Assembly (NCBI RefSeq): GCF_041146395.1
Contig: NC_090983.1
Span: 65,417,501 to 65,481,500 of the forward strand
Source: Eulemur rufifrons
Lineage: Eukaryota; Chordata; Mammalia; Primates; Lemuridae
DNA: 64,000 nt
Direction: 5' to 3'
Part shown: positions 1-12,855 of the stretch, in pieces
Numbering within the stretch: the stretch's first letter is position 1
Layout of the letters: every line of letters starts with the position of its first letter
Translations under genes and position numbers: made by a program
Notes under the pieces: generated by a model
Seen by the model: only the letters and a program-made list of their open reading frames with translations
Told to the model about the DNA's origin: nothing
Databases searched by the model: none

Positions 1-59
1 TCCTTCAACAGGTAGAAGATCTAGAAAGGAGAGTGGCATCAGCAAGTTTGCAAGTAAAG
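1..59 (+). CDS. BAZ2B: BAZ2B coding exon (partial at window edge)
   Basis: The frame starting at base 3 reads LQQVEDLERRVASASLQVK and ends in AAG followed by a GT donor at 60-61. It joins in phase 0 to the exon at 4719, giving the run LQVK-GWMCPEP typical of BAZ2 proteins. The window begins inside or just before this exon. The text before base 12 ends in CAG, so the true acceptor could be at 11/12 rather than upstream of base 1; both choices keep the frame. The exon belongs to the region between the DDT/WHIM part of BAZ2B and its PHD finger. The gene identity is secure from the downstream exons; the left boundary is not. Confidence 0.8.
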
Positions 60-104
60 GTAAAATCAACTTGGAATAAAATCTGTTTTTAGGATAATGG
101 AAGG

Positions 105-310
105 TAACTAATATTTATTACATGCCTAATATTAGCCAGTTACTGTGGTAAATGTTTTTACTTTATCTCATTGAATTCTCAAAACAATCCTGAATTAATT
201 TCCCCCATCTTACAGGTAAGGAACCAGGCTCAGAGTAAGTAACCTGCCAATGGTCATACAGCTTAAGTGTCTAAAAGTGTGTTCAAACCAAGTTAGTCTA
301 ACTCCAGAAC
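105..310 (-). repeat. MIR SINE fragment
   Basis: On the + strand it reads as the reverse complement of a MIR: a 'tttatctcattgaattctcaaaacaatcc' type start, then the 'cccatcttacaggtaaggaacc' core and the 'aagtaacctgccaatggtcatacagct' segment. It is diverged, as expected for an ancient mammalian SINE. Confidence 0.8.
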
Positions 311-2529
311 CTATCTTCTTTTTATTCAATCTTCCTGCCTCTTTAATGGTATTCAGAAGTATCATTTCTGGTGTACAGTTCTGTACTGCAACCAGAATTT
401 TACAGTTTTCTTAATGGTAAATATAATGTTCCAGTACAAATCTTAACAAACTCCTGTTGCAGTGTTTCCTATAGGACCAGCAACTCTCTTGTATTTAAGC
501 CATGTTATATGTCAGACTTTTACTGTACATAGCTTAAATTTGGAGAAGAATGTAGATATATCCAAATATATGTTATACAGTACTATACACATACACCCCC
601 TAAATATCTATGTAAAGTTTTTATAATTCATCTACTGAGCATTACTGTTTCACGGACTGATTAGAACTGGTTTCTAATGGACATGCAAAATGAAAGCTTT
701 ACCTTTGTGCAAAAATTTTTGGCTTTGTAAAGAGGGACATAAGGTCTTCTCAATTGACAGTAAGGTGGTATCTCTGAGAATAAATGGATGTATGATGAAT
801 AGTGTGAAAGGGAGAGATACCTGCAAAGATGTAGAAAATTTAGTCTCCATGTAATTTGATTTGATATATCAGGTTTTATTCAGAATCAGAAATCTATGGA
901 AAAATTGTATCGTATGCATAATTAAAATTTCACTTTATTATTACTTTAACATAGGCATTTGGACACTTTTGAGGATCTCAAAAAAAATGTAGCTTTCCAG
1001 AGCTAATAAAATATCTGTTTCTTGCCACAAACATAATTACCAACCTTGGGAAGCAAAAATTTATCATTTGCTGAAACTATTGTGCTCCAAACTATGCCTC
1101 CTCCTCTTGGTACTATAATACAATATAAAAATGCCTCATTTATCTGGCATCTTCAACAAATGAACTCTTCTACACTAGTTAATTTTCTGGAGAAATAAAA
1201 ATTATTCCATTTAGTGCCATAAATTTTTAACATGTTTGTTGGATCGCTTATGTTATACATTTTACTACCTTCTTAAATTGAGAATAATGAGTGTAATTAA
1301 ATTATCTTGGTGACACAAGATCAGTATGAACACCGATTATTAGACAGTGATTCCCTCAGGAAATGTGAAGAGGTTTTGCCCCTACCGTAAATGATTGTAA
1401 TGTGTTTTGCTTTTTAAACTATTACAGCTGCTTTCTGTAGTCTGTCTTTGTCCTCTCTCATGGTCAGTTGTTACTACTTGCTAGTTTAAATTTGGTTGGT
1501 TCCATGAACCTTATTTTCCTCAAACTTTCTCCCATCTAATTTGCCAATTCTAATTGCCTATTGATTGGGAAAGCATATCATTAAGCTGTTTAAAATTATG
1601 TATAAAGTGAAAGTGTGGACGTGAAACATTTTCCTGGTGACATATTCAGATTTGGGTGTATTGACCTTATTATAGTGCTGGCTGCTTAAATGATCCTGGC
1701 TGTGTTCTCAGTAGCTAAGATAAGTGGAAGTTGCTTTTGTAAGTGGGCTATGTTAACATCCTGGTAATAAGGTATTACTGAGTTATTCTGTATTATTCTA
1801 AGATTTGAATTGTAATTATATTAGTCTGAAAAGTCTAAGAACACAAGTGATGAAAATAGCCACAAAACATTATTTTAACATCTATAAAATAGTTAACAGT
1901 TTTTTTTTTTTCTTTCTTAAAAAGAAAATAAGAGTTATATGTTTAGCCTGGGCAACTAGCCATTGGTAAGGCACATTAAGCCGGTGGCCTAGGTCTACTT
2001 AGATGCATTCATTGCTGTTTTTAATATTGCTAATAATTTGAAAGTTTTTTTTATATTGTAGGAAAATCTGTGAGTCTCCAGTCCTAGTTCTGTTGTTGAG
2101 AGCATACAAAAAGTCTGATTATTCTTCCAGCTCCTCTAAAGACAGCTGCTATGTTTCTTCTTAAATTTTCTCTTTTACAAGTTAATTAATTCCTTCAATT
2201 ATTAGTCCTGTGAAATGGTTTCCAGGTCCATGATTTTCTTCTGAATAAGCATCAGTGTCAGTGTTGTTTTTAAAATGTTATACCTACAGCTGTACGTAGA
2301 AATGTTTAACTGTGTGCGTGGGATTTTACTTTCCTTAATCCGGTTCTCTACTTCTATTAATGCTATTTGAATTTGTACTGGCTTTTAAAGCATCCACATC
2401 ATACTATTGCTTTATTGAGTATACACTGTAACATAAATCTGTGGGCCTCATTTAAAGTACTTTTAAGTGAGTTCTATCACATGTGGTATTCCTATGATTA
2501 GTTTGTTTAACCTTCAGAGTTAAAATTTG

Positions 2530-2965
2530 CATTTATCATTGTTTTTTATCAATTTCACTTGGGCGCAGTTTTCAGCACATGGAACTATTTTTATCTTAAT
2601 CCTGTCATCCAGAATATTAAAATTCCTTCCTAGTTTTAAGTCACCTGCAGATTTATAGCAATCAGCCAAGTTATTCATAAGCATATTCCTAGGACAAGCC
2701 AAATATACAGCGTTTGGGCATTGGCACTAAGGACCTTTTCAGAGGTGACAAACCTGTGTTAATTGCCTTTTTCTAGATACAGTTTTCAACCACCTAGATT
2801 TCTCTAACCCTAGTCCTCTTTTTTTTTTTATCTTGTCAGTTGCCTGACAGAAATCAAGATATACAGGGTTCTCTTTATTTAGCAATTTTGTATCCCTTTC
2901 AAAGTACAGGAATGAGGTTCGTTTGACATGACTTGTACCTATGCACTTATGTGTACTATCCATAA
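2530..2965 (-). repeat. L3/CR1 LINE reverse-transcriptase fragment, antisense
   Basis: The minus-strand reading at 2739-2963 contains HVKRTSFLYFERD and, further on, YLDFCQATDK. These match the CR1/L3 reverse-transcriptase pattern of a TSFL segment followed by a YLDFSKAFDK-type motif. Adjacent + strand text (a 'gaatgaggttcgtttgacatg' type phrase) is what antisense CR1/L3 copies usually show. The frame is broken outside this stretch, so it is a dead fossil. The assignment comes from family recognition by eye. Confidence 0.7.
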
Positions 2966-3064
2966 TTTCATCCTTCCTTTCTAAATATAAATATTCTACT
3001 GAGTTAAAGGGGAAGACCTGATCCTAGTATATAAGATAAAATAATTAAAGAGATTTAATAAAAA

Positions 3065-3600
3065 GTTTATTCTGTTTTTCATTTACTGTGCATTCACTAA
3101 GGGCCTATTCCATATCAGAAAGCAAACCACAAAATTAGATAAAATGTAATTCCTATCCTTAGAAAGCTTGTCATATAATAGGTAAGATTTGTATACATAG
3201 ATGCAGAATCTAGTAACTGATCATTGAGAAGTACAGAGTAGTGCATGAATTGAGAAAAAGAATACTGACTTCTGGTGGAAATATGGAAGAGATCAGGAAA
3301 GATTTCATGTAGAAGTCGAGGTGGAACTTAAGAGGATAAGTAAGGTTGTGACAGAGAACAGGGAATGCCATACTAGGAAGTGGGAACAGCATGAGCAGAG
3401 CACCAGGATTGGAAGCTTATCACGTTTGTGAAGTGCAAGCCATAGAATTTGCTGCATAGAATACGTGAATGGGAGCTTGAAAAGAGGTAGACTGCGAGAT
3501 AGACTGAGGTACTTGAATGCTACGGTAAAGATTTGAGACTTTGTTGAACAGTGGGAATCTTTGAAGGATTTTGAGCTGAAGGATCAATATAAGTGAACTA
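3065..3600 (-). repeat. L2 LINE 3'-end fragment
   Basis: The + strand shows the usual antisense L2 order: 'gtgcattcactaagggcctattcc', then a 'gtaattcctatccttagaaagc' segment, a 'gaaagatttcatgtagaag' segment and 'gggaacagcatgagcagagcacc'. It is strongly diverged, and the boundaries are approximate. Confidence 0.6.
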
Positions 3601-3609
3601 AGTTATAAG

Positions 3610-4430
<821 letters not shown>

Positions 4431-4718
4431 ATTTCCATATAAGAGATCCCATGAAATTAATAAGCATTTTAGTCTAAAATCCTTCAAAATACTTTGTGTA
4501 TTAAAAGTTGATAAATTTTCTTTTTCCAACTTTTCTTAAAATTATTCTTTTAATTTTTTGTTCTTATTTCTACCTAGTATTAGGAAAAACAAGGTAAAAA
4601 CTTTTAGTAAGGATCCCTGAGATCTGCCAGTGTCCACTGCTATATTTTAAGTAAGAGCAATTCACCCATCTGGCATTTTAAGAGGAAACCATAATAACAC
4701 TATTCTCTTGATATATAG

Positions 4719-5029
4719 GGTTGGATGTGTCCAGAGCCTGCATCAGAAAGGGAGGACTTGGTATATTTTGAACATAAGTCATTTACTAAATTGTGCAAGG
4801 AACATGATGGAGAATTTACTGGCGAAGAAGAAAGCAGTGCGCATGCACTAGAACGGAAGAGTGACAACCCCCTAGATATAGCTGTAACCAGGCTGGCTGA
4901 TTTGGAGCGGAACATTGAAAGAAGGTATCTGAAGAGCCCCTTAAGTACCACCATTCAGATCAAACTGGATAATGTGGGCACAGTTACTGTCCCTGCTCCT
5001 GCACCATCCGTTAGTGGTGATGGTGACGG
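4719..5029 (+). CDS. BAZ2B: BAZ2B coding exon, pre-PHD region
   Basis: The acceptor TATATAG precedes 4719 and the donor GTAGGT starts at 5030. The 311-nt exon begins in phase 0 (GWMCPEPASEREDLVYFEHK) and ends with two bases of a Gly codon (phase 2). It includes EFTGEEESSAHALERKSD and LADLERNIERRYLKSP. This block is shared by BAZ2A and BAZ2B and lies between the WHIM region and the PHD finger; no catalytic residues are expected. Methionine at 4725 is internal and is not a translation start. An antisense reading over the same stretch is a shadow. BAZ2B is preferred over BAZ2A because of the downstream PHD and bromodomain sequence and the WDSUB1 neighbour. Confidence 0.95.
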
Positions 5030-5419
5030 GTAGGTTATTGAGATTAACTTGAAAAATTATTGTGCTTCTTTGCTAATTGGAGCCTATTTTCTATTGCCTG
5101 TTATCTATGTATCTTCTTGTATGTCTGTGATCCATATGGATCATGCTATTTGCATGGTGCTTTGTAAAAACATTTTTTTTTTTTTTGTTATGTGCGTTGA
5201 TAATCCTGCAAAGTGATCTTACATTTACTTGGTTGTGACTAAGCTTTGAGGCACGTAGCCACAGTCTGTGCACTACATCAAATTTAGTTGCTTAAACTTT
5301 ATATTTATTGGCTGTTACATGTTTTTGTCATTGCTTGGCTTTCAGTGTGATGATTGTTTCACATTCAGTATCCATAAATGTGGACATGACCTACTTAATT
5401 TTTCTATATTTCAATGCAG

Positions 5420-5555
5420 AATTGAAGAGGATATTGCTCCAGGGCTCAGGGTATGGAGAAGGGCATTATCAGAAGCTCGCAGTGCTGCACAGGTAGCTCT
5501 GTGCATTCAGCAGTTACAGAAATCAATAGCATGGGAAAAATCAATTATGAAAGTT
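5420..5555 (+). CDS. BAZ2B: BAZ2B coding exon linking to the PHD finger
   Basis: The acceptor TTTCAATGCAG precedes 5420 and the donor GTAAGT begins at 5556. The 136-nt exon completes the Gly codon and reads IEEDIAPGLRVWRRALSEAR followed by SAAQVALCIQQLQKSIAWEK, ending in KV in phase 0. It is helical, rich in Ala, Gln and Glu, and leads straight into the PHD finger of the next exon. The two overlapping + strand ORFs here are the same exon extended into intron sequence and a shadow frame. Confidence 0.95.
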
Positions 5556-8500
5556 GTAAGTGTTTTTATTTAAGAAATACTATAACTAATTTATTTTGTC
5601 CTGTTTTCTTCCAACCTCCAGATCTTTCTTAAGTATATATTACCTATTGTCACAATAACGTATGCTGTACTTGAGAGTTTGTCTAATTCTTATATACTGT
5701 ATGGTTTGATGCTTTCCTCCTTATTTTGAGCTTTTTGAAGAAACCTACCAAATGTGTTACCTTTTACTTTTTAAAATCTTGCCTCTACCTCTGACTGAAG
5801 TTATTTCCTGTATTCTGTCAGCATAATAGTTAATCTAAATATTTTGAAGGCTCCTTCACTCTTCTAAACATCCCCATTTCTAACATTGCCTACTATTACT
5901 GCATTCCTAAAATGTCTTTATCAGTTTTCTTCTTTTTAATGCTAAGAACTACTTAGATAAGTAAATACAAAATAAGCAGAGAGCTCTTACCTTATGCATC
6001 TATCATGCGTTTGGCATCAGATGTGGTTGACAGAAAGAGTAGATCTTTTGGTCTTTCCTCTACTAATTAAAACTGGGTTTTCACCTTCTTTGTACAAGCC
6101 CTATTAGTTATTGTCCTGTAATGAGTCTCTACTTTGTGCCAGATAGCAAAATGCTGTGTGCTCAAATAAGAGCTATAGTTCATATATTTCCAGAGATACT
6201 TATTTTAAACTATAAGTGTCCCTATTGCCTCTTTTATATATCATTATAGAAGTATCTATTATAGGTAGACTTTTATGAATAACTTTAATATTTACTTATT
6301 AATTACAGACTAGCATTAATATTTAAACATTTGAGATTTGCTTCATGAATGGCTAAGGGTAAAATTCCTTTAATTAAAATAGTTGTTTTTCTAAAGAAGT
6401 GAACTTTAAGTAATTTAGCATTCTTTCCTTCATCTTTCCCTCTATGCTTAGACTACCCAAGGCCTTATTAATTCTATACAAATAAATTTGGTTTCTTCTG
6501 TGGTTTTTCACTTCTTCCTAAAACATCTGTGGAATAATGAATCTGCAGTTTTTGTAATATGCTCAAATTTGAGGTCTATCTCAATTCAGATTAGAATTTA
6601 CTATAAGTTTTAAAGCATTATTCAGTTCATATGATAGTACTTTTACTAGGTACAAATATTTTTCCTTGTAAAAGTTATTATTAAAAGCATTTTTAAAGTC
6701 AGCTTAGTAAATATATTTAAAATCTAGCCTAAAATGATCAAAAAGATTGATTCCTATATCAAAAGGAAATTTGTACAGTTATTTTTTCTTATTTATACCA
6801 AAACAATCATCATGATGAGATCAGTTTTGTTTATAAACTTATACACAGAAATCCAAAACTTGTATCAAAACCTGCTTTTGTATTGGTATTTTCACAACCT
6901 GCAATTTAAAGCTTATTTCATTTTTTGCAAATTCATTAACCTTCCCCATGTTATTAATATACATTTATCCTCATTTACCTCCATCTCTCACAATCTTCAT
7001 TTCCTTTTTTAAATGTTTAATAAAAATACATTATTTGCATGAAACTACCTTGAAAACAAGGCAGAGTTTCATCTTCAAAGGTTAAGAAGCACTTGGTATC
7101 CTTTGATTAGAACATAATGATGCCTATAATAATCCCCATAATAAGACCTATCAGAATGTTAAAGTGTTCAATATCTTTAGAAACACTCTCTTGGCCAAAG
7201 ACAGAGCTTACCAGGAAGGAAGAAGCTGTCACAATTTGCCTCCAGATCAGATAGTTCTCTGCCCACAGTATACTTTATTATTGTTGTTAATGTTAAACAG
7301 TAGGCAATATCCACTGGTTTTTACTATTATAGTAAAGGAGTTAAAAGCAAATGTTAATTCATTTGCTCTAACATATTGTGAGCTATTGCTGTGATTTTTC
7401 AAAAGTGTTGAGTTTGATATCTGTCACCCTTTCTTTAAAATTCTTTAAAAGTATTCGAAAATCATTTTATTTTTAAATCATTAGTGTGAGATGTAAGACT
7501 TTGTAGTATTTTTGTCTATCTATTGTAGAAAACAGTGAGAATTTACTTATGTTCATGAATCTGGTTTTTAAATTTTGTTGTTATTGGGATTTAGATGTAA
7601 CCTTCCAAATGTTATTTCTCAATGAATGTTTTTACAATAGAAGTTTTAAAGGTGTAACTCAAATTTGGAGAAATAAAACCATCTTAAGGTATTTAGTGAT
7701 GTGGTGTTAAGAAAAGTCATAAAATAGATACTTATTGTTGGAATGTTAAACTCTGCTGCTTTTGCTCTTGGTATACATGCCAATTCTAGTATTGCATATA
7801 TAATATATGTATTTGATAGATATTTGTTAACTTGAATAGTGTGTATCGGCCATTTTGACAAGATTCTAAAACTATTATTGGTATACGTATTAAGTTATAT
7901 AGGACTATTTTTAGACTTTACCAGATGAAGATAAAATGTTGTATTGAAAACTAAACAAAGTAAGTATGAATAGTTAAGCTATTCAGTTTTTAAGAGTATA
8001 TAAATATCTAACTTTAATATAAATGATTTCCACTTTAAATGTTTTTGTTTTTTAAGATATTGATTGTAGGACATTTTCTACTGTGATTAGAATATAAACT
8101 AGATGTCAAAAAATAATGTTAGTGCTTACTATTATTTAAAGCCATCTCAAAAGTTTTTACTTGTCTAACTTTTCTTATTTCCTTTGTAAAATTTGTTATA
8201 CAGGATATTAATGCATGGAAAAATCTTCTCATTACAAATTTAAAGTTTTTGATAATGTTAGAAATTTTTTAATAGAAAAGAAACAATTTTTAGGTCTAGA
8301 AAATAAATCATGACCTGTTAAATTCCTTAATTTATTGTATCTGTTTTTTTACTTGGAAATCATTTTGTAGGATCCATTTTCTGCACTTGTGACACATGTT
8401 TGATTTGGGTTGATTTTTCACAGTTTCGTGGTTTGGACACTTTTGGACATTTTTCAATCAATGGCAAAACATAGATGGATAATTTAGTCAAAATCTCAGA

Positions 8501-8987
8501 ATATCTTTTTATTATTATATCTACAATGATACTAATACAAGTTTCCTAATTTTGATCTTAAAAGTTACTCTCTTATTTCTTTCTCAGGATATCATGAGGA
8601 TGCTAAGATAAGCAAAAGATGAAGTACATTAAAAAAATAAAACACCATGTTTTAAAGCTATTCATTGCTTTATGTGCTCTAATGTCATGTTAATTATTTC
8701 ATATGTTAATGTGTACATGCTTCTGAAGTGTGTGCAGGCATTCAACCTCTAGCTTTGTTCTTTGCAGTGTACCTGAAATGTGCATTTATCCCAATAGAAC
8801 TGCTCACCCGTCGTGTGGTCCATATCTGTGTAACGAGAGATACATAGATGTGTATGGCTACTGTATATTTGTTAGCAAGTGGAATGTTCATTACTAATAT
8901 AAACTAGGAATTATGGTGTGTTTAACATCCCAATAGCTATTATTCATAGCAGAGGGTTAATTTTAAATGATTTTTCATGTATTATAG
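5556..8987 (+). other. BAZ2B intron, no recognisable element
   Basis: The intron runs from GTAAGT at 5556 to TTATAG at 8987. It is very AT-rich, with frequent short A and T runs. I could not identify a SINE, LINE, LTR, RNA gene or coding exon in it. Small ORFs at 6734 and 7164 look random. Confidence 0.7.
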
Positions 8988-9134
8988 TACTGCCAAATCT
9001 GTCGAAAGGGAGACAATGAAGAACTGCTGCTCCTTTGTGATGGCTGTGACAAAGGCTGTCATACATACTGCCATAGACCCAAGATTACAACTATACCAGA
9101 TGGAGACTGGTTTTGTCCAGCTTGCATTGCTAAG
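8988..9134 (+). CDS. BAZ2B: BAZ2B PHD-finger exon
   Basis: This exon of exactly 49 codons, phase 0 at both ends, encodes the PHD zinc finger. It opens YCQICRKGDNEELLLLCDGC and closes DGDWFCPACIAK. The C4HC3 ligands are all present: CxxC (CQIC), CxxC (CDGC), HxxC (HTYC) and CxxC (CPAC), and the Trp two residues before the last pair is typical. In the family, the BAZ2 PHD finger binds the unmodified N-terminal tail of histone H3. The acidic ELLLLCDGCD segment is the expected H3-contact strand. Acceptor TTATAG and donor GTAAAA fit. No frameshift or missing ligand is seen. Confidence 0.97.
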
Positions 9135-9189
9135 GTAAAACTGATCTAAAACTAAACTTTTTAATTACCAGAACAAATGTAAAGTTCTA

Positions 9190-9595
9190 TGTAGGGTTTT
9201 TCTGAGATATAATTCATAAACTATAAAATTCACCTTTTTAACAATTTGTTAGTTTTTAACATGTTCACATAGTTGTGCAACCATCACCATTATCTAATTC
9301 TAGAACAATTTCATGACCTCAAAAAGAACCAATAGCAGTCACTCCCCGTTTCCCTTCCCCTCCCCTCAGTATTTATTATTTATAGTCAAATAATATTCCA
9401 TTGTATGAATATACCCATTTTGTTTATCTGTTCATCAGTTGTTGGACATATGGGTTGTTTCCACCTTCTAGCTATTACAAATAATGCTGCTATGAACATT
9501 CATGCACAGGTTTTTGTATGTTTTCAGTTTGGGTATATAACTAGGAGTAGAATTATTAGGTCATATGGTAATAAGTCATTTTCTAGTCACATTTA
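9190..9595 (-). repeat. L1 3'-region fragment, antisense
   Basis: The + strand reads as antisense old L1: 'cacatagttgtgcaaccatcacc', then 'aatattccattgtatgaatatacc', 'ttgttggacatatgggttg' and 'aataatgctgctatgaacat'. It is diverged and lacks the body of the element. Confidence 0.75.
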
Positions 9596-10163
9596 AAATA
9601 GAAAGCTGTGAACTGTCATACCAATTAAGAGAAAAGCAATACTATAAAATAGAAAGAAATGGGTTTGGAGTTACAAGGGAAGGAGTAAGAAGTGTGAAAG
9701 GATCAACATATATTGAAGACCAGACTCTTTCCTAGGTGTTCCCTACCTCAATCATGCTCTCCCACATGTAGTCTCTTGACCTAATCACTACCAGTAACTA
9801 CTGCCTCTTCATTAACTCAATTCAGACATCCATCTGTCCACTGCCTCCTGTCTTTCCAGTTCACTCCCTCTAACAATTCAACTCCAGCACTCCTTTGATC
9901 TCACCAGGACCCTCAGTTCTTTTATCTTCAGATTTTTCATTGTCACTCTCCCCCTTCTTATCCTTTCTTTCCTCCTAATCTGTCTTATAATGTGTTAGTC
10001 TCTTGTTATAATCATTGCATCCACCGTTAGTTCTTTTGCCTCTCTCTCACTTGGTAAAACCATCCTTCTGGTTAATCTAACTCTTTGTTTTTTCCAGCAC
10101 CTGTACCCTTATATCTGAATGTGGCTGTGGAAAATACACAGTCCTTTAAATTCAAGGCGTTAA

Positions 10164-10491
10164 GGCCAGGCGCAGTGGCTCACACCTGTAATCCTAGCAC
10201 TCTGGGAGGCCGAGGCAGGTGGATCGCTCGAGGTCAGGAGTTAGAGACCAACCTGAGCAAGAGCGAGACCCCGTCTCTACTAAAAATAGAAAGAAGTTAT
10301 CTGGCCAACTAAAAATATATATAGAAAAAATTAGCCGGGCATGGTGGTGCATGCCTGTAGTCCCAGCTACTCGGAGGCTGAGGCGGTAGGATAGCTTAAG
10401 TCCAGGAGTTTGAGGTTGCTGTGAGCTAGGCTGACGCCACGGCACTCACTCTAGCCCGGGCAACAAAGCGAGATTCTGTCTCAAAAAAAAA
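10164..10491 (+). mobile_element. Alu SINE, strepsirrhine type
   Basis: A full-length Alu bounded by a perfect 16-bp target-site duplication, AAATTCAAGGCGTTAA at 10148-10163 and 10492-10507. It has the lineage-specific middle ('agaaagaagttatctggcc') and GTGAGCTAGGCTGACGCCA in the right arm, which suggests a fairly young insertion. Confidence 0.96.
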
Positions 10492-11194
10492 AAATTCAAG
10501 GCGTTAAGTAGGCCTTTAATGATGTCTAATGATTTTATCTCCAGCTGTCTCCTTTCTCCTCATTCTCAGCTAATGACCTTACTGTCATTCCACTGAGAAA
10601 ATGGAAGCCATCAGAAGAAAATACCACAAGATCTTGCCACCACATCTACTGTCCTTCTGCATCTGAATTCACAAACTTTACTTTTCTACTGTTGCCAAGA
10701 ACTGCTGGTGCTCCTAACTAAGCCAATTCCCCTCTTATGCCTCAGATCCCATCCATCTTACCTCTTTGGGAACATTACCCCAGGAGTTCTCCGTTCTCCT
10801 GCATCATCAAGTTCCCCTTCTCCGCTGGGTTCCTCTCATCAGCCTACTGACATGCTACTATTTCTCCTGTCTTAAGAAAACTAAACAAAAACCCTCTTCT
10901 GGCCTCACTTCTCCCCTCATCTACTTCCCTCATTTCTCTCCTTCCATTTACAGAAAAACTCCTAGAAAGTTTTTTGTTCTGGTTCTCTCTAATTTGTTTC
11001 CTCCAATTCATTCTTAAACTCACCTAATTAGGTTTTCACCTCCACAGTTTCTCTAAAATTACTCATATCATAGCCACAAGTGACTTTCACATTTCTCAAT
11101 CCAGTGATCAGTGCTTCCCTCACCTGACCTGTCAGTTATAGCTGACAGAGTTGAACACTCCCTCCTCCTCAAAATGCTGTTTTTCACTTAACTT

Positions 11195-11499
<305 letters not shown>

Positions 11500-11590
11500 T
11501 CACTTAACTTTTAGGATACCATTTGCCCTGGTTTTCTTCCTGTCTTTGTTCTTTCTCAGTCTCTTTCACTGATTTTTACTTACCTCCCTG

Positions 11591-11740
11591 ATCTGTAAAC
11601 ATTGTAGTGCTTTCTTAGCTTCAGGGTTGTCATCTGTAAAATAGGATAGTATCTGCTTTATAAGAATTTGTGAGGATCAAATAAGGTCATGTATGTGAAA
11701 ATTTTTATAACTTTAGAGTTCTGTGAAATGTTTAACACTT
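11591..11740 (+). repeat. MIR SINE fragment
   Basis: The text 'ggttgtcatctgtaaaataggatagtatctgctttataagaatttgtgaggatcaaataag' has the sense MIR order of the 'catctgtaaaatgggg' core, then 'tgtgaggattaaatga'. It abuts the L2 remnant. From 11,741 to 12,340 nothing else is clear, apart from a weak MIR-like patch at 12,040-12,140. Confidence 0.7.
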
Positions 11741-12339
11741 TATTATATTTTAGACTATATTTTATATGATAGCAGGGGGGCTTATATGGTATCATTCATT
11801 AATATTACTTTTTGATTTCTTATTACTTGAGATCATTTTTGTTGTATGTAGTTAAATAGAGTTCAACAGTAATCTTCATTGCTTGTACTTAAATTATTTT
11901 TTAACTTCATACCTGTCAAGTTATAGAAAGTTTCTCTAATACTTTATGAATTACTAACAGATAAGTGTTTTGACTCTTGGAGGTAGTAGGCCGTTAGAGG
12001 TTTTGTTTTTACTAAATTGGCTGAAATTAGAATTCTGGCTATCTGTCATTCAAGGAGTAGACTTGGAGACTTAAGATCTATGGTCTCATCCTAGCCCTTC
12101 TATGTGAATGCACCTTTCAAAACCTCTGCTTTTTCTGTTTTTTAAATGTAACGAACTAGATGTTATGTTTGCTATAACAATAAAAAATTCTAAACGTTTG
12201 ATTTTGGTATATAAGGAAAAGTTAAGTTTTTAAAAATATTTTTCTAGTTAATTCATAGTTACTTACAAATATTTATACTATACATATTGCTCTTTAATGA
12301 CTATTTCTGCATATATCATCCTGATTAACTACTTTTACT

Positions 12340-12472
12340 GTGTGTATGTGTATATATGTATGTATATCTGTGATCAGGATTACAGAATCAAAAGACTTGT
12401 ATGTTTGTATGTGTATGTATACATACACACATATACAATACATATATATGTATACACACATATATATGTATA
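12340..12472. repeat. Alternating purine-pyrimidine microsatellite
   Basis: A mixed TG/TA then TA/CA tract: 'tgtgtatgtgtatatatgtatgtat' on the left and 'gtatacatacacacatatac' on the right. The left half is approximately the reverse complement of the right half. Several ORFs of Tyr, Val, Cys, Ile and His translated across it on both strands are repeat artefacts. Confidence 0.85.
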
Positions 12473-12516
12473 CAAATTCAGAATTTTTACAAACATTACA
12501 TAAGCCAAATAGCACA
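12472..12516 (+). repeat. 45-bp dispersed duplicate, copy 1
   Basis: Starts ACAAATTCAGAATTTTTACA and ends GCCAAATAGCACA. It matches 13151-13195 at 43 of 45 positions. It is probably one end of an older repeat family whose name I do not know. Confidence 0.7.
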
Positions 12517-12544
12517 AACCAAAGAACAGTCACACACATACACA

Positions 12545-12855
12545 CAGGTTCCCAGGTTTCTGCAGGGACTTGGTTCCAGGACCAACCTTAGATACCAAAA
12601 TCTGCACATGTTCAGGTTGTTTATGTAAAATGATATATGTAGTATTTGCATATAATCTATGCACATCCTCCCGTATACTTTAAATCACATCTAGATTACT
12701 GATAATACCTAATACAATGTAAATGCTATGTAAATAGTTGTTATATTGTATTTTTATTTGATTATTATTTTGTTTTGGGAGGTTTTTGCAATATTTTCAA
12801 TCCATGGTTGGTTGAATCCACAGATGCAAAACCTGCAGATACAGAGCAGCAACTG
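12545..12855 (-). mobile_element. MER2/Tigger-type DNA transposon
   Basis: The element has the MER2-like layout: CAG at 12545, 'ggacttggttccaggacc' and 'gataccaaaatctgcacatg' on the left, a middle with 'aatctatgcacatcctcccg', and the right end 'ccatggttggttgaatccac' and 'gatgcaaaacctgcagatac' ending CTG at 12855. A TA follows; the left flank is CA, so one target-site TA has decayed. It is non-autonomous with no transposase reading frame. The strand is a convention. Confidence 0.8.

Noticed and set aside
4700..4954. 84-codon minus-strand ORF over a BAZ2B exon
   Set aside because: It is the antisense shadow of a conserved coding exon, and its text has no domain.
4725..5033. Methionine at 4725 as a BAZ2B start
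   Set aside because: It lies inside the exon after GW, and the upstream exon joins in frame.
10085..10445. ORFs with text such as [19 protein letters not shown] and SPDLERSTCLGLPEC
   Set aside because: Standard translations of Alu sequence; the same peptides recur at 13,619, 45,370, 47,423 and 59,006.
12294..12628. Several overlapping Tyr/Cys/Val-rich and His/Thr-rich ORFs on both strands
   Set aside because: They are translations of the TG/TA/CA microsatellite.
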